64,000 nt of DNA. It comes from Pseudorhodobacter sp. MZDSW-24AT (GTDB taxonomy: Bacteria > Pseudomonadota > Alphaproteobacteria > Rhodobacterales > Rhodobacteraceae). Numbering within the stretch: position 1 is the first letter of the stretch; each line of letters opens with the position of its first letter. The position numbers were made by a program, and so were the translations under genes. Shown here one piece after another: positions 1-10,344 of the stretch. The stretch spans positions 173,239-237,238 of the forward strand of contig NZ_PGOI01000012.1 of the NCBI RefSeq assembly GCF_002794355.1, in the 5' to 3' direction. The notes beneath the pieces are model-generated. The model made no database searches. It was not told where the DNA came from and saw only the letters and a program-made list of their open reading frames with translations.

Positions 1-348
1 GAACGCGATCGCAACCGCAAGCCAAAGCGCGATGAAAATGCGCCCCCTGCAAGCATGGAGCCCATCGCCCAGCCCGCCCCCGAGAGTGTCGCTGAGGCAC
101 CGGTGATGGCACCGCGCCGCGAAGACCGTCGCGAAGAACGCCGGGAAGACCGCCGCACCGAACGCCGTGACGAACCCGCGCGCGACGAGCGCCGGAGCGA
201 GCGGCGCGACGATCGCCGCGACCGTCGTGACCATGCCGTGGTCGGCATGGGCGATCACGTGCCGGATTTCATCCTGCGCAGCTTCAAGATCACCGCAGTG
301 ACCCAGGACGAGGCCGAAGACGAGCCCGCCACCGGCACGGACGGCTGA
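1..348 (+). CDS. C-terminal tail of a probable DEAD-box RNA helicase (partial, 5' end outside window)
   Basis: The frame is open from base 1, so this is the last 115 residues of a longer protein. The visible part is a low-complexity tail very rich in Arg, Asp and Glu (repeats of the type RREDRREERRED). It then has a short ordered end with VVGMGDHVPDF and an acidic finish. Arg-rich basic tails followed by a G-x-G-D-x-x-P-x-F motif close many alphaproteobacterial RhlE-like DEAD-box helicases, which unwind structured RNA. No helicase motif lies inside the window, so the assignment is an inference from the tail. The gene ends at a strong bidirectional terminator. Confidence 0.5.
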   Translation, partial: ERDRNRKPKRDENAPPASMEPIAQPAPESVAEAPVMAPRREDRREERREDRRTERRDEPARDERRSERRDDRRDRRDHAVVGMGDHVPDFILRSFKITAVTQDEAEDEPATGTDG

Positions 349-367
349 ACAGACCCTCGTTAAAGCC

Positions 368-399
368 AAAAAGGCCCTGCAACAGTGCAGGGCCTTTTT
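368..399. terminator. Bidirectional intrinsic terminator between convergent genes
   Basis: A perfect 14-bp inverted repeat (368-381 with 386-399) with a four-base loop. An A-run leads the left arm and a T-run ends the right arm, so it can terminate both the plus-strand helicase gene and the minus-strand rnj. It lies in the only gap between the two. Confidence 0.93.
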
Positions 400-419
400 C
401 ATGTCAATTCAACCAAAGC

Positions 420-2096
420 CTAATCAGCTTGCAGGCGGCTGATCACCACCGTCACTTCGGGCTTCTTGCCGATTTCCTCCATCGACACCTGTCGCACGAT
501 TCGGCGCAGCGCTTCATCCAGTTTGCCGTCATCGGCCAGAACTTTGGTGCCGGCGCTTTCCAAATAAGCGGTCAGATCACCCTCCAAGGTTTCCACCAGA
601 TCGCGCTCGCCCCGCCCGACGGTGGGCAGCCCCGAAAGCTCCACCCAGGCCTCTCCCAAGGGTTCGTCTGCCTCATCCAGAATGACAGTCACCATGGCAT
701 GCCCGTTCAGCGCCATCCGGATACGATCGCGCACCACACCGTCCAACGCGCCGATCAGCACATTGCCATCCAGATAAAGCCGCCCGGTTTCTATATGCTC
801 TGCAACCTGAGGCGCCTCGCCGGTCAGATCCATCATCATCCCATTGGTCACCACCGCCGCAGCGATGCCTGATTGGGTGGCGATCTTGGCATGTTCGCGC
901 AGGTGCCGGTGCTCACCATGCATCGGGATCAGCATATCGGGCAGCAGCAGGCGGTGCACATGCTCCAGATCCGGGCGGTTGGCATGACCAGAGACGTGAT
1001 ACAGACCGTTGGAGTCATCCACGACATCAACGCCCATTTCCGAGAAAGCGTTCATGATCTTCAGCACGCCGCGCTCGTTGCCCGGAATCACCTTGGACGA
1101 AAACAGGAAGGTGTCCCCTTCTTTCATCTGCAAGCCCAGATACTTGCCGCGGCTCAGCTGCGCCGAAGCCGCGCGCCGCTCGCCTTGGCTGCCGGTCACA
1201 AGCAGCATCAGATTGCCACGCGGAATGTCGAGCGCCTCTTCCGGCGAAACCAGACGCGGGAAACCTGACAACACCCCTGTCTCTTCCGAGGCAGACAGCA
1301 TCCGCCGCATCGAGCGTCCCAGCACGCAAATCGAACGGTCGGATGCGCGCGCAGCCTCGGCCAGGGTTTTCAGCCGGGCCACGTTGGAGCCGAACGTGGT
1401 CGCGACCACCATACCGCCAGATTTCGAGATGAACTCGCGCAGCGGCGCCGCCAGAGTGGATTCTGACCGCCCCGGATGGGTTGAGAACACGTTGGTGGAA
1501 TCGCACATCAGCGCCTTGATCGGGCGCTCTTCTGCAATTGCCTTGATCGCCTCATCATCCCAAGGTTCGCCCACCACCGGGTTGTGGTCGATCTTGAAAT
1601 CGGCCGAGTGGAAGATGCGGCCCGCCGGTGTGTCGATCACAAGCGCGCTCGCCTCGGGGATCGAATGGCTGACCGGAACGAACTGCACCTCGAAGGGACC
1701 GGCCGTGACCACCGCAGGACGAGGCTCGACCACAGTGACAGCGTCCAAAGGCAGCCCCACCTCATCCAGCTTCAACCGTCCGATGGTTGCGGTGAAGCGG
1801 CGGGCGTAGACCTGCGCTTTCAGCTTGGGCCACAACAGTCCAAGCGCGCCGATATGGTCTTCATGGGCGTGGGTGATGAAAATACCGTCAATCCGGTCGG
1901 CCCGCGCCTCAAGCCACGAGACATCGGCCATGATCAGATCCACCCCCGGGCTGCCATCCATATCGGGGAAGGTGACGCCGAGATCGACCACGATCAATCG
2001 TTCACGGCCTTGCGGGCCGTAGCCATAGACGTAGCAATTCATCCCGATCTCACCCGCGCCACCCAGGGGAAGATAGATCAGACGGTTCAAACTCAT
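420..2096 (-). CDS. rnj: Ribonuclease J
   Basis: A 558-residue protein of the metallo-beta-lactamase / beta-CASP family, the expected length for RNase J, a 5'-3' exo- and endoribonuclease for mRNA turnover and rRNA maturation. The zinc-binding HAHEDH motif is at about residues 76-81. Further conserved metal and beta-CASP sites follow, including SHSIPEA, HSADFK and GHANRPDLEH. The start overlaps the stop of coaX by four bases, so the two are translationally coupled. This gene closes the long operon that begins with nuoA. A terminator lies just past its stop. Confidence 0.95.
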   Translation of the reverse strand: MSLNRLIYLPLGGAGEIGMNCYVYGYGPQGRERLIVVDLGVTFPDMDGSPGVDLIMADVSWLEARADRIDGIFITHAHEDHIGALGLLWPKLKAQVYARRFTATIGRLKLDEVGLPLDAVTVVEPRPAVVTAGPFEVQFVPVSHSIPEASALVIDTPAGRIFHSADFKIDHNPVVGEPWDDEAIKAIAEERPIKALMCDSTNVFSTHPGRSESTLAAPLREFISKSGGMVVATTFGSNVARLKTLAEAARASDRSICVLGRSMRRMLSASEETGVLSGFPRLVSPEEALDIPRGNLMLLVTGSQGERRAASAQLSRGKYLGLQMKEGDTFLFSSKVIPGNERGVLKIMNAFSEMGVDVVDDSNGLYHVSGHANRPDLEHVHRLLLPDMLIPMHGEHRHLREHAKIATQSGIAAAVVTNGMMMDLTGEAPQVAEHIETGRLYLDGNVLIGALDGVVRDRIRMALNGHAMVTVILDEADEPLGEAWVELSGLPTVGRGERDLVETLEGDLTAYLESAGTKVLADDGKLDEALRRIVRQVSMEEIGKKPEVTVVISRLQAD

Positions 2097-2866
2097 GCGG
2101 TTTCCTTGTTGTAGTCGTGGATCAGGACGAGGCCATGCATGGTCAGATCATCCTCGATCTTGTGAAATAAATCTGTGCCTTGGGCAAACAAGGAGGCCAG
2201 CCCCCCGGTTGCGATAACTTTGGTGGGTCGGTCCCGCTCACGCCGCACTTCGCGCACGATGCCTTCGACCAACCCGATATAACCCCAATACACCCCAGAC
2301 TGCATGCAAGCCACCGTATTCGTGCCGATGGCCTTTGTTGGCTTGGCCACATCGATATGCGGCAAGGCAGCAGCCGCCATGTGCAGCGCCTCGAGGCTAA
2401 GGTTGACACCGGGGGCGATAACCCCGCCGACATAGGCGCCATCGGTATCGACCACATCAAAGGTGGTCGCGGTGCCGAAATCAACGACGATCAGATCGCC
2501 TCCATGGCGGTCATGCGCGCCCACCGTATTCACCAAGCGGTCGGGCCCAACCGTGGTGCCCTGATCGACGCGAGGGGCCACCGGAAGGCGGCATTCTGGT
2601 TTTCCCACCACCAATGGCCGGCAATTGAAATAGCGGTCGCACAGCACCCGAAGATTGAACACCACACGCGGCACGGTGGATGAAATGATCGATTGGGTGA
2701 TCTGAACCCGGGTGCCCGTCATCGCCATCAAGGACGACAGCCAGACGAAATACTCATCCGCGGTGCGGGTGTGATCGGTGGCAATGCGCCACGTCGAAAG
2801 GAACCGGCTGCCGTCCCAGACGGAGAACACAGTGTTGGTATTGCCGCAATCGATGGCGAGAAGCAT
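2093..2866 (-). CDS. coaX: Type III pantothenate kinase
   Basis: Phosphorylates pantothenate in the first step of coenzyme A synthesis. The 257-residue protein starts with LLAIDCGNTNTVF, the acidic phosphate-binding motif of the ASKHA-fold CoaX family. It also contains GPDRLVN and VDFGTATTFD, the substrate- and ATP-binding blocks of this family. Length is typical. It is separated from birA by about 90 bases and overlaps rnj by ATGA. CoaX is insensitive to CoA feedback in characterised members; that cannot be seen here. Confidence 0.95.
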   Translation of the reverse strand: MLLAIDCGNTNTVFSVWDGSRFLSTWRIATDHTRTADEYFVWLSSLMAMTGTRVQITQSIISSTVPRVVFNLRVLCDRYFNCRPLVVGKPECRLPVAPRVDQGTTVGPDRLVNTVGAHDRHGGDLIVVDFGTATTFDVVDTDGAYVGGVIAPGVNLSLEALHMAAAALPHIDVAKPTKAIGTNTVACMQSGVYWGYIGLVEGIVREVRRERDRPTKVIATGGLASLFAQGTDLFHKIEDDLTMHGLVLIHDYNKETA

Positions 2867-2955
2867 GGGGCACGCTTTTTGGCTGAGGGTGGACCTTGGG
2901 TTTCACACCCCCGGCCCCCCGTGGGTTATTTCAGGGCAGAAACTGACCTCCGAGG

Positions 2956-3711
2956 TCAGAAGAACACCTCGGCAGCGGGGATGGCAAGGGTGGCCTGAGG
3001 GGTGCGCAAAACCAGATTTCCGTCGGCATCAATGCTTTCAAAAACGCCATGCCGTTCCTGCGTGCCGGTGCGGGCGCGGATGGGCTCTCCAAGGCGCGCG
3101 GCCTGCATAAGCCAGGCACTGCGGATCGGGGCAAAGCCTTCGGTCGCGAATCGTGCCTCCCATGCGGCAAAGGCGGCGGCCAACGGTGTCAGGAAGGCCT
3201 CGGGACTGACCCGCATCCCACTTTCCGAGAGGACCGAGACAGGCGGCGTGGCCCCGGGTTCCACCTCAGAAAGCGGCGGATGAGCGATCAGGTTCACGCC
3301 AATGCCAATCGCCAGCGTTTGGCGCCCCTGCCCTGCGCTCTGGCATTCCAGCAGAATGCCCGCCACCTTGCCACCGTTCAGCAGCACATCATTGGGCCAT
3401 TTCAGCGAAAGGCCCTGCGGTGTTTTCATGACAGAGGACAGCGCATCATGCAGCGCCAAGGCCGCGACAAAGCTGCGCAAGGCAATCTGCGCGGGCGTGT
3501 CCTGCAGGTGCATCACCAGCGTCGCATAAGCATTGCCCGGCGGGCTTGACCATGGCCGCGCGCGACGGCCGCGCCCTGACGACTGCTCGGCCGCCAGAAT
3601 CCACGCAGGCCCCGCAAGCTGCGGGGCCCGGCGAAAAGCCTCAGCATTGGTGCTGTCGACCTGTGGCAAGAGGACACGCGCGGTGCCCTCTGGCCATCTG
3701 GCCGTGCCCAT
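2956..3711 (-). CDS. birA: Biotin--[acetyl-CoA-carboxylase] ligase, catalytic-only form
   Basis: Attaches biotin to the biotin carboxyl carrier protein; the probable target, accB, lies at 43726. The family motifs are present: QVDSTNAEA near the N-terminus, GRGRRARPW for biotinyl-AMP, and KWPNDVLLNGGKVAGIL. At 251 residues it has no N-terminal DNA-binding domain, so it should be an enzyme only and not the biotin-operon repressor. An upstream in-frame TTG at 3726 would overlap nuoN. The ATG at 3711, four bases past the nuoN stop, puts the WPEG segment at the usual distance from the start and is preferred. Confidence 0.93.
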   Translation of the reverse strand: MGTARWPEGTARVLLPQVDSTNAEAFRRAPQLAGPAWILAAEQSSGRGRRARPWSSPPGNAYATLVMHLQDTPAQIALRSFVAALALHDALSSVMKTPQGLSLKWPNDVLLNGGKVAGILLECQSAGQGRQTLAIGIGVNLIAHPPLSEVEPGATPPVSVLSESGMRVSPEAFLTPLAAAFAAWEARFATEGFAPIRSAWLMQAARLGEPIRARTGTQERHGVFESIDADGNLVLRTPQATLAIPAAEVFF

Positions 3712-3715
3712 GGCC

Positions 3716-5152
3716 TTAACGGACAAGAGCTTCGGCGGCCATCGCCGCGACGGGCTCGATCCCGAACAGGTTCACGATGCCCAAGATCATGATGGCGGCA
3801 ACACCCACCATCATCACCCATTGCACCGGTGCCATGTTGCTGTCTGCCGGTTCGCCGTCCTTGCCGAAATAGATATAAAAGACGATCCGCAGGTAATAGA
3901 ACGCCCCGATCACCGATGCCACCGCCCCGGCAACGGCCAGCCAGACCATCCCGGCATCCACTGCAGCCTTGAGCACATAGAACTTGCCAAAGAAGCCAAG
4001 CATGGGCGGCACACCAGCAAGGCTGAACATCAGGATCAGCAATGCCAAAGCCTTGAGCGGTTCCTTTTTCGAGAACATGTTCAGCGACTGGATATCGGTC
4101 ACCGGGCGACCGTCACGTTCCATCGACAGGATGAAGGCAAAGGTGCCCACATTCATTGTCACATAGATGGCCATATAAATCAGCATGGCTTGCACGCCTG
4201 CGGCTGTCCCCGACGCCAGACCCAGCAGCGCAAAGCCCATGTGCGCGATCGAGGAATAGGCCATCAGGCGCTTGATGTCGCGCTGACCAATGGCGGCAAT
4301 CGCGCCAAGATACATCGAGACCACGGCCAAGGCGGCAAGCACTTGGGTCCAGTCGCCCGGAACGCCACCAAAAGCGTCATGCACCAGCCGCGCGATCAAT
4401 GCCATCGCAGCAACCTTGGGTGCCGTGGCAAAAAAGGCGGTGATCGGCGTGGGCGACCCTTCATAGACATCAGGCGTCCACATATGGAACGGGGCTGCCG
4501 ACACCTTGAAGGCCAGCGCCGCCAGCATGAACACCAGCCCGATGGTCAGACCCACCGGTGTTTCCCCCTGCAGCGTCGACAGAATGCCTGCGAACTGGGT
4601 GGTCCCGGCAAAGCCATAAGTGAGCGACGCGCCATAAAGGAAGAGACCCGAGGACAGCGCGCCCAGAACAAAATACTTCAGGCCCGCCTCGGACGATTTT
4701 GTGCTGTCCCGCCGCATGGCCGCGACCACATACAGCGACAGCGACTGCAACTCCAACCCCATATAGAGCGTCATCAGATCGCCAGCCGACACCATCACCA
4801 TCATCCCAATGGTGGCAAGGGTCACAAGGATCGGAAACTCAAAGCGCAGCAGGTCGCGGCGCTGCATGTAATCCTGCGCCATCAGCATCACACAGGCCGC
4901 CGAAACCAGAATGACCACTTTGGCAAATCGCGCAAACGGGTCATCGGTGAACAGCCCGCCAAAGGCCATCCGCTCTCCAGTGGTGCCAAAGCCGATGAAC
5001 AAGGCCAAGGCGAAGAACAGGCCAGAGGTGGCCCAGACCAGCAGCGGGGCCGTCTTGTCCTTACCGCCATAGGCGCCAAACATCAGCGCGCCGAGCGCAA
5101 AGGCCGCCAAAATGAACTCTGGCAGAATGGTGTTGAAATCAACTGCGGTCAT
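3716..5152 (-). CDS. nuoN: NADH-quinone oxidoreductase subunit N
   Basis: Antiporter-like membrane subunit of complex I, one of three (L, M, N) thought to carry protons. The 478-residue protein is hydrophobic throughout, with about 14 predicted helices. It has the family's charged residues within helices, such as the Glu in [13 protein letters not shown] and the Lys-containing [15 protein letters not shown] segment. The ATG at 5152 is preferred over an upstream start because GAAGGAG lies at good spacing before it and the protein then begins in the usual way. It is the last nuo gene, followed directly by birA. Confidence 0.96.
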   Translation of the reverse strand: MTAVDFNTILPEFILAAFALGALMFGAYGGKDKTAPLLVWATSGLFFALALFIGFGTTGERMAFGGLFTDDPFARFAKVVILVSAACVMLMAQDYMQRRDLLRFEFPILVTLATIGMMVMVSAGDLMTLYMGLELQSLSLYVVAAMRRDSTKSSEAGLKYFVLGALSSGLFLYGASLTYGFAGTTQFAGILSTLQGETPVGLTIGLVFMLAALAFKVSAAPFHMWTPDVYEGSPTPITAFFATAPKVAAMALIARLVHDAFGGVPGDWTQVLAALAVVSMYLGAIAAIGQRDIKRLMAYSSIAHMGFALLGLASGTAAGVQAMLIYMAIYVTMNVGTFAFILSMERDGRPVTDIQSLNMFSKKEPLKALALLILMFSLAGVPPMLGFFGKFYVLKAAVDAGMVWLAVAGAVASVIGAFYYLRIVFYIYFGKDGEPADSNMAPVQWVMMVGVAAIMILGIVNLFGIEPVAAMAAEALVR

Positions 5153-5165
5153 CGTTCCCGCTCCT

Positions 5166-6704
5166 TCAGTGCTGGGCCAGTTGCGATTCACCCGAAACCG
5201 GGATCGCGGCCTGATAATCGGTCACAAGGGCGCCAACGCTGGGGCCGATGATATCGGTCACCAAAGAAGGGTAAACGCCCAGAAGCAGGGTCATGAACAC
5301 CAAGGGGGCAAAGATCACCTTTTCACGGCGGGTCATGTCGGTGATCGACTTCAAGGCCTCCTTGATCATCTCACCCATAACCACCCGGCGGTAGAGCCAC
5401 AGCGCATAAGCCGCCGACAGGATCACGCCGCTGGTTGCCACGGCCGCCACCCAGGTGTTGACCTGGAACACGCCCACCAGCGTCAGGAATTCCCCGACAA
5501 AGCCCGAGGTGCCCGGCAAGCCGACATTGGCCATGGTGAAGAACATAAAGATCATCGCATAGGCCGGCATCCGGTTCACCAAGCCGCCATACGCGTCAAT
5601 CTCACGCGTGTGCATCCGGTCATAGATCACGCCCACACAGAGGAACAGCGCGCCCGAGATGAAACCGTGGCTGATCATCTGGAAGATGGCCCCGTCAATC
5701 CCCTGCTGATTGGCAGAGAAAATGCCCATCGTCACATAGCCCATATGCGCGACCGATGAATAGGCGATCAGCTTTTTCATGTCTTGCTGAGCCAACGCCA
5801 CCAGCGAGGTGTAAACAATTGCGATGGCCGACATCCACAAGACTACATCAGCCAGCACATCCGACCCCACCGGAAACATCGGCAAGCTGAAGCGCAGGAA
5901 GCCATAGCCCCCCATCTTCAGCAGGATTGCCGCAAGCACCACCGAACCTGCCGTCGGCGCTTGCACGTGAGCATCCGGCAACCAGGTGTGCACCGGCCAC
6001 ATCGGCATCTTCACCGCGAACGAGGCGAAGAACGCAAGGAACAGCATCGTCTGCAGGCCGCCGACCACGGTGATCCCCAACAGCGAGAAGCTCTCAGACG
6101 CAAAGCTATGCGTCAGCAGCGTGGGAATATCCGTCGTCCCCGCATCCCAATACATGGCGATCATCGCCACCAGCATCAGCACCGAGCCAAGGAAGGTATA
6201 CAGGAAGAACTTGAACGCCGCGTAGATCCGTTCTTTGCCGCCCCAGATGCCGATGATCAGGAACATCGGGATCAGGCCAGCTTCGAAGAACAGGTAGAAC
6301 AGCACCAGATCCAGCGCGCAGAACACGCCCAGCATCAGGGTTTCAAGGAGAAGAAAGGCGATCATGTATTCCTTCACCCGCACCTTCACATCCCAGCAAG
6401 AGGCGATGGTGATCGGCATCAGGAACGTGGTCAGCATGACGAAAAGCACCGAGATGCCGTCAACGCCCATCTTGTATTTCAGACCCAAGATCCAGTCGTA
6501 TTCTTCCACGAACTGCATCTCGGTATTGGCAGGGTCAAACCCGGCAAGCACGAAGAGCGACACCAGAAAGGTCGCCGTGGTCGCCAAAAGCGCCAGCCAT
6601 TTGGCGTTCTTCTGCGCGGCGGCATCATCGCCACGCAGGAACAGCGCCATGATGATCGCGGCCACCGCGGGGATGAAGGTGATGATGGAAAGCAGGTTGT
6701 CCAT
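5166..6704 (-). CDS. nuoM: NADH-quinone oxidoreductase subunit M
   Basis: Second antiporter-like proton-pumping subunit of complex I, 512 residues and about 14 transmembrane helices. Recognised from [19 protein letters not shown] in the middle, [16 protein letters not shown] directly after it, and [14 protein letters not shown], which are hallmarks of NuoM/ND4. The gap to nuoN is 13 bases and to nuoL 18 bases, consistent with one transcript. No truncation or odd residue is seen. Confidence 0.97.
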   Translation of the reverse strand: MDNLLSIITFIPAVAAIIMALFLRGDDAAAQKNAKWLALLATTATFLVSLFVLAGFDPANTEMQFVEEYDWILGLKYKMGVDGISVLFVMLTTFLMPITIASCWDVKVRVKEYMIAFLLLETLMLGVFCALDLVLFYLFFEAGLIPMFLIIGIWGGKERIYAAFKFFLYTFLGSVLMLVAMIAMYWDAGTTDIPTLLTHSFASESFSLLGITVVGGLQTMLFLAFFASFAVKMPMWPVHTWLPDAHVQAPTAGSVVLAAILLKMGGYGFLRFSLPMFPVGSDVLADVVLWMSAIAIVYTSLVALAQQDMKKLIAYSSVAHMGYVTMGIFSANQQGIDGAIFQMISHGFISGALFLCVGVIYDRMHTREIDAYGGLVNRMPAYAMIFMFFTMANVGLPGTSGFVGEFLTLVGVFQVNTWVAAVATSGVILSAAYALWLYRRVVMGEMIKEALKSITDMTRREKVIFAPLVFMTLLLGVYPSLVTDIIGPSVGALVTDYQAAIPVSGESQLAQH

Positions 6705-6722
6705 AAGTACTCTTTCGCCCCC

Positions 6723-8918
6723 TTACTGCGCGCCAGACAGTGTGAGCCATGTGATCACGGCAACCACCCCAACGACCATGGCGAAGGCATAATGGAAGAC
6801 ATAGCCGGATTGCGCCCGACCGGCGAGGCGGGTCAACATGGGAATGATCCCCATGGCAACCCCGTTGATGCCACCGTCGATCACGGCACCATCGCCCTTT
6901 TTCCAGAGGAAACGCCCCAACCACTTGGACGAGCGCACGAAAACCCAGTCATACAGCTCGTCAAAGTACCACTTGTTCAGCAAGAACAAATACAGCGGTC
7001 GCTGGTTCGCGGCCAAACGACCCGGCAGCGAAGGATTCTTGATGTAGAAGAGCCACGCCAGCGCAAGGCCCAGAACCATCGCGACGAACGGGCTCACCTT
7101 CACCCACTTGGGCACATAATGCGCATCGTGCAGCACGGTGTTCTCTGGCCCGATAAAGATCGCGCCTTTCGGGGCCACCGCCGCATGGTGCGGCACTGGC
7201 TCTGCAGCCGCCATCTCTGCCGGCGCAGCCTCGGTAGCAACAGCCCCCTCGGCCGGCGCAGCCTCCGTCGCCACAGCGCCCTCGGCCGGAGCAGCCTCTG
7301 TCACGGCGACCGGCGCTTCTGCTGTCTCCGCAGCCGCCTCGCCTTGCGCCGCGTGATGCGCGGCTTCCATGCCAAACCAGTTGCGCACCTTGTCTTCGTC
7401 GCCAAAGAAGACACTGTACCACAGCATCCCCGAGAACACCGCGCCAAGCGCCAGCACCCCCAGCGGGATCAGCATGATGGTCGGGCTTTCATGCGGCTCA
7501 TGATGATGGTCGTCATGCCCGTGGTGGCCATGCGCATGGCCCACCGATCCCGCGCGGTTCTCGCCGAAGAAGGTCATGAACATCAGGCGCCAAGAGTAGA
7601 AGCTCGTCATACCGGCGGCGACCACCAAGAGCCAGAACGCTCCCTGATTTCCGACAAAGGCCGATTCAATCACCGCATCTTTCGACAGGAAACCGGCAAA
7701 GCCGATATGCGTCAGCGGGATCCCCACGCCGGTGATGGCCAAGGTGCCGATCATCATGGCCCAGAAGGTCAGCGGGATCTTTTTGCGCAGCCCACCATAG
7801 TTGCGCATGTCTTGTTCATGATGGGTCGCATGGATCACCGACCCCGCGCCAAGGAACAGCATCGCCTTGAAGAAAGCATGGGTGAACAGGTGGAACATCG
7901 CCACCGAATACACACCAACGCCCGCAGCCACGAACATATAGCCCAGCTGAGACATCGTCGAATAAGCGATCACACGCTTGATGTCATTCTGCACCAAGCC
8001 AATGGTCGCAGCGACAAAGGCGGTGCAAGCCCCCAGCACAGTGATAAAGGCCATGGCTTGCGGCGCATATTCATAGACCGGTGACATGCGGCACACCAGA
8101 AACACGCCCGCCGTCACCATGGTTGCCGCGTGGATCAGCGCGGAAACCGGGGTCGGCCCTTCCATCGCATCCGGCAACCAAGTGTGCAGGAAAAGCTGCG
8201 CCGATTTGCCCATCGCACCGATGAACAACAGCACCCCCACCAGATTGGCCGCGTTCCATTCCGTCCACAAGAACCGGACCGATGTCTCGGCCAAGCCCGG
8301 CGCCGCCGCAAAGACCTCATCGAAGCGGATCGAATCCGTCAGGTAGAACAGCGCGAAAATACCCAGCGCGAACCCGAAGTCACCAACGCGGTTCACGATA
8401 AAGGCCTTCATCGCCGCCGCATTGGCGCTTGGCTTCTTGTAGTAGAACCCGATCAGCAGATAAGACGCGACGCCCACGCCTTCCCAGCCGAAGAACATCT
8501 GGACAAGGTTGTCTGAGGTCACCAGCATCAGCATGGCAAAGGTGAAGAACGACAAATAGGCAAAGAACCGGGCACGGTAATGTTCGTGATGGTTCCAGTT
8601 GTCGTCATGCGCCATGTAACCGAACGAATAGAGGTGCACCAAGGCGGACACCGAATTCACCACCACCAGCATGATCGCGGTCAGCCGGTCGATGCGGATG
8701 CTCCACTCACTGCCCAAGGTGCCGGATTCGATCCAGCGCAACAGCACCACCCGATAGGTCTCACCGTCAAAGCCCAGAAAGATGATCCAAGACAGAAACG
8801 CCGCCAAAAACACCAGAGCCGTTGCAATGATCTGCCCCGCCCGCTCACCGATGATGCGCCAGCCAAAGCCGCAGATCAGCGCGCCAACCAAGGGCGCCAG
8901 AAGAATGATCGTTGCCAT
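6723..8918 (-). CDS. nuoL: NADH-quinone oxidoreductase subunit L, with an Ala/Glu-rich insert
   Basis: Distal proton-pumping subunit of complex I, related to ND5, with the long lateral helix near its C-terminus. Motifs include [19 protein letters not shown] and [14 protein letters not shown], plus [13 protein letters not shown]. At 731 residues it is longer than the roughly 610 residues of E. coli NuoL. The extra length is a hydrophilic segment at about residues 465-585. That segment begins with a His-rich stretch ([14 protein letters not shown]) and holds two exact 11-residue repeats of Ala, Glu, Pro and Val. The insert lies between the conserved antiporter core and the C-terminal helices. 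Confidence 0.96.
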   Translation of the reverse strand: MATIILLAPLVGALICGFGWRIIGERAGQIIATALVFLAAFLSWIIFLGFDGETYRVVLLRWIESGTLGSEWSIRIDRLTAIMLVVVNSVSALVHLYSFGYMAHDDNWNHHEHYRARFFAYLSFFTFAMLMLVTSDNLVQMFFGWEGVGVASYLLIGFYYKKPSANAAAMKAFIVNRVGDFGFALGIFALFYLTDSIRFDEVFAAAPGLAETSVRFLWTEWNAANLVGVLLFIGAMGKSAQLFLHTWLPDAMEGPTPVSALIHAATMVTAGVFLVCRMSPVYEYAPQAMAFITVLGACTAFVAATIGLVQNDIKRVIAYSTMSQLGYMFVAAGVGVYSVAMFHLFTHAFFKAMLFLGAGSVIHATHHEQDMRNYGGLRKKIPLTFWAMMIGTLAITGVGIPLTHIGFAGFLSKDAVIESAFVGNQGAFWLLVVAAGMTSFYSWRLMFMTFFGENRAGSVGHAHGHHGHDDHHHEPHESPTIMLIPLGVLALGAVFSGMLWYSVFFGDEDKVRNWFGMEAAHHAAQGEAAAETAEAPVAVTEAAPAEGAVATEAAPAEGAVATEAAPAEMAAAEPVPHHAAVAPKGAIFIGPENTVLHDAHYVPKWVKVSPFVAMVLGLALAWLFYIKNPSLPGRLAANQRPLYLFLLNKWYFDELYDWVFVRSSKWLGRFLWKKGDGAVIDGGINGVAMGIIPMLTRLAGRAQSGYVFHYAFAMVVGVVAVITWLTLSGAQ
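7219..7284 (-). repeat. Two tandem 33-bp repeats inside nuoL
   Basis: Units 7219-7251 and 7252-7284 match except at a few synonymous positions. A partial third unit starts at 7285. On the coding strand each unit encodes 11 residues of the type [11 protein letters not shown]. Because the unit length is a multiple of three, copy number can change without breaking the frame. Confidence 0.9.
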
Positions 8919-8923
8919 CTGAC

Positions 8924-9229
8924 TTAGCCTTTCATCACGTTGACGTCTTCAACGTCGATCGTTCCACGGTTGCGGAAGAACACCACAAGGATCGCAAGGC
9001 CAATCGCCGCCTCGGCCGCCGCCACGGTCAGGATGAACATGGTGAAGACCTGCCCCACCAGATCGCCCAGCTGGCTGGAAAATGCGACCATGTTGATGTT
9101 CACCGCAAGCAGCATCAGTTCAATCGACATCAGGATGACGATCACGTTCTTCCGGTTCAGGAAGATGCCGAAAATGCCGATGACGAACAGCGCCGCCGCG
9201 ACTGTCAGGTAATGTTCCAGACCAACCAT
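8924..9229 (-). CDS. nuoK: NADH-quinone oxidoreductase subunit K
   Basis: Small membrane subunit of complex I (ND4L homologue), 101 residues with three predicted helices, the standard size. The helix-borne acidic residues expected for proton transfer are present in [10 protein letters not shown] and in [10 protein letters not shown]. It ends five bases before nuoL starts. The larger gap on its other side, to nuoJ, carries a perfect palindrome. Confidence 0.96.
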   Translation of the reverse strand: MVGLEHYLTVAAALFVIGIFGIFLNRKNVIVILMSIELMLLAVNINMVAFSSQLGDLVGQVFTMFILTVAAAEAAIGLAILVVFFRNRGTIDVEDVNVMKG

Positions 9230-9272
9230 TTGTCGTTCCCTCGTAGGCGGCTTTGCGCCCGTTTATCGTTCC

Positions 9273-9300
9273 GTAGGGTGCGTGCTTGCACGCACCCTAC
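9273..9300. repeat. Palindromic intergenic element between nuoJ and nuoK
   Basis: A perfect 13-bp inverted repeat (9273-9285 with 9288-9300) with a two-base centre, in the 87-base gap between nuoJ and nuoK. There is no T-run, so it is not a convincing terminator. A GTAGGGTGCG-type palindrome of this kind looks like a dispersed REP-like repeat. It may act as an mRNA-stability or processing hairpin within the operon. Confidence 0.8.
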
Positions 9301-9316
9301 CCGCCAGGCTCAGGCC

Positions 9317-9931
9317 TTACAGCCCCTGCCCCGGCTTCACATCCTTGAGCTCCATCGCCTTGGCCGGATCGCGCCACATCTGCTGCAACACGTTCTGCCG
9401 CTTCACGTCTTTGCGGTGGCGCAAGGTCAAAAGGATCGCCCCGATCATCGCCACCAGCAGGATCAAACCCGACAGCTGGAACAACAGCAGATAGGTGTCA
9501 TAGATCAACAGCCCCAAGGCGCGGGTGTTCTCGACCTCTTCCATCGCTGGCGCAACGGCTTGCCGCAACCCCATCGCCCCTTCGGCCTGCACCCAGGCGC
9601 CAAAGCCCAGCGAAAGCTGCATCAGCAAGATCACACCGATCAGCAGTCCCAAAGGCATGTAGCGCGCGATCTCGCCCTTCAGCGCGGCAAAGTCGATGTC
9701 CAACATCATCACCACGAACAAGAACAGCACGGCCACCGCGCCGACATAGACGATGATCAACAGCATCGCCACGAATTCGGCCCCCAGCAAGACGAACAGA
9801 CCCGCCGAGGACAGGAAGGCAAGGATCAACCACAGCACCGAATGCACCGGGTTACGGCTGATGGTCACCATCAGCCCCGCCGACACCACCACGATGGCAA
9901 AGGCATAAAAGGCATAATCCGCCACGGTCAT
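9317..9931 (-). CDS. nuoJ: NADH-quinone oxidoreductase subunit J
   Basis: Membrane subunit of complex I (ND6 homologue), 204 residues and five predicted helices. The conserved block [16 protein letters not shown] and the pi-bulge helix region [18 protein letters not shown] are clear. Its start codon overlaps the stop of the preceding carboxymuconolactone decarboxylase-like gene by four bases (ATGA). That shows the accessory gene is truly embedded in the operon. Confidence 0.96.
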   Translation of the reverse strand: MTVADYAFYAFAIVVVSAGLMVTISRNPVHSVLWLILAFLSSAGLFVLLGAEFVAMLLIIVYVGAVAVLFLFVVMMLDIDFAALKGEIARYMPLGLLIGVILLMQLSLGFGAWVQAEGAMGLRQAVAPAMEEVENTRALGLLIYDTYLLLFQLSGLILLVAMIGAILLTLRHRKDVKRQNVLQQMWRDPAKAMELKDVKPGQGL

Positions 9932-10344
9932 TTCTCGGTCTCCTCGGTCTCGGCAAAGACAGACTGGGCGATTTCCAGTGCCTTTTGCGTGGCGGGCAGG
10001 CCGCCGAACATGCTCATCTGCCAGATCACTTCCGCAATCTCGCGCTGCGTGGCTCCGGCGGCCAAACCATTCTTGATGGTGATGCGCAACTGCGGCTCAC
10101 CCACCGGGCCCAGCACGGTTTGCGCCGCGATTGTCACCAAGAAACGGGTGCGCGCGTCCAGCCCCTCGGGATTGAAGGTCTTGCCGAACCACATCTCCAG
10201 CAATTCCTTCGGCATCGCGGGAAACATCTTCTCGAACGCCTTGGGATCGATCGTTTCCATGCCGGGCATGAACGCGCTGGCCATTTTCTGGCCCTGCTCG
10301 AACATCTGCTGCAGCATCTTGGTATAGGCTTCGGTCATCACCAT
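9928..10344 (-). CDS. Carboxymuconolactone decarboxylase-like (AhpD-fold) protein between nuoI and nuoJ
   Basis: A 138-residue helical protein. The N-terminal half is rich in Met and Phe. The second half ([17 protein letters not shown], then [21 protein letters not shown]) is the CMD / AhpD-like fold. The redox CxxC pair of true AhpD enzymes is absent, so peroxidase-partner activity is unlikely. A binding, assembly or decarboxylase-like role is possible, but none can be assigned. An ATG at 10344 shares one base with the nuoI stop (TGATG); a GTG three bases earlier and an ATG at 10338 are alternatives. It is co-translated with nuoI and nuoJ, which suggests a function tied to complex I. Confidence 0.82.
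   Translation of the reverse strand: MVMTEAYTKMLQQMFEQGQKMASAFMPGMETIDPKAFEKMFPAMPKELLEMWFGKTFNPEGLDARTRFLVTIAAQTVLGPVGEPQLRITIKNGLAAGATQREIAEVIWQMSMFGGLPATQKALEIAQSVFAETEETEK

Noticed and set aside
3712..3726. Upstream TTG start for birA overlapping the end of nuoN
   Set aside because: The ATG at 3711 lies just past the nuoN stop and gives the usual distance to the WPEG and STN motifs. The TTG adds residues without family support.
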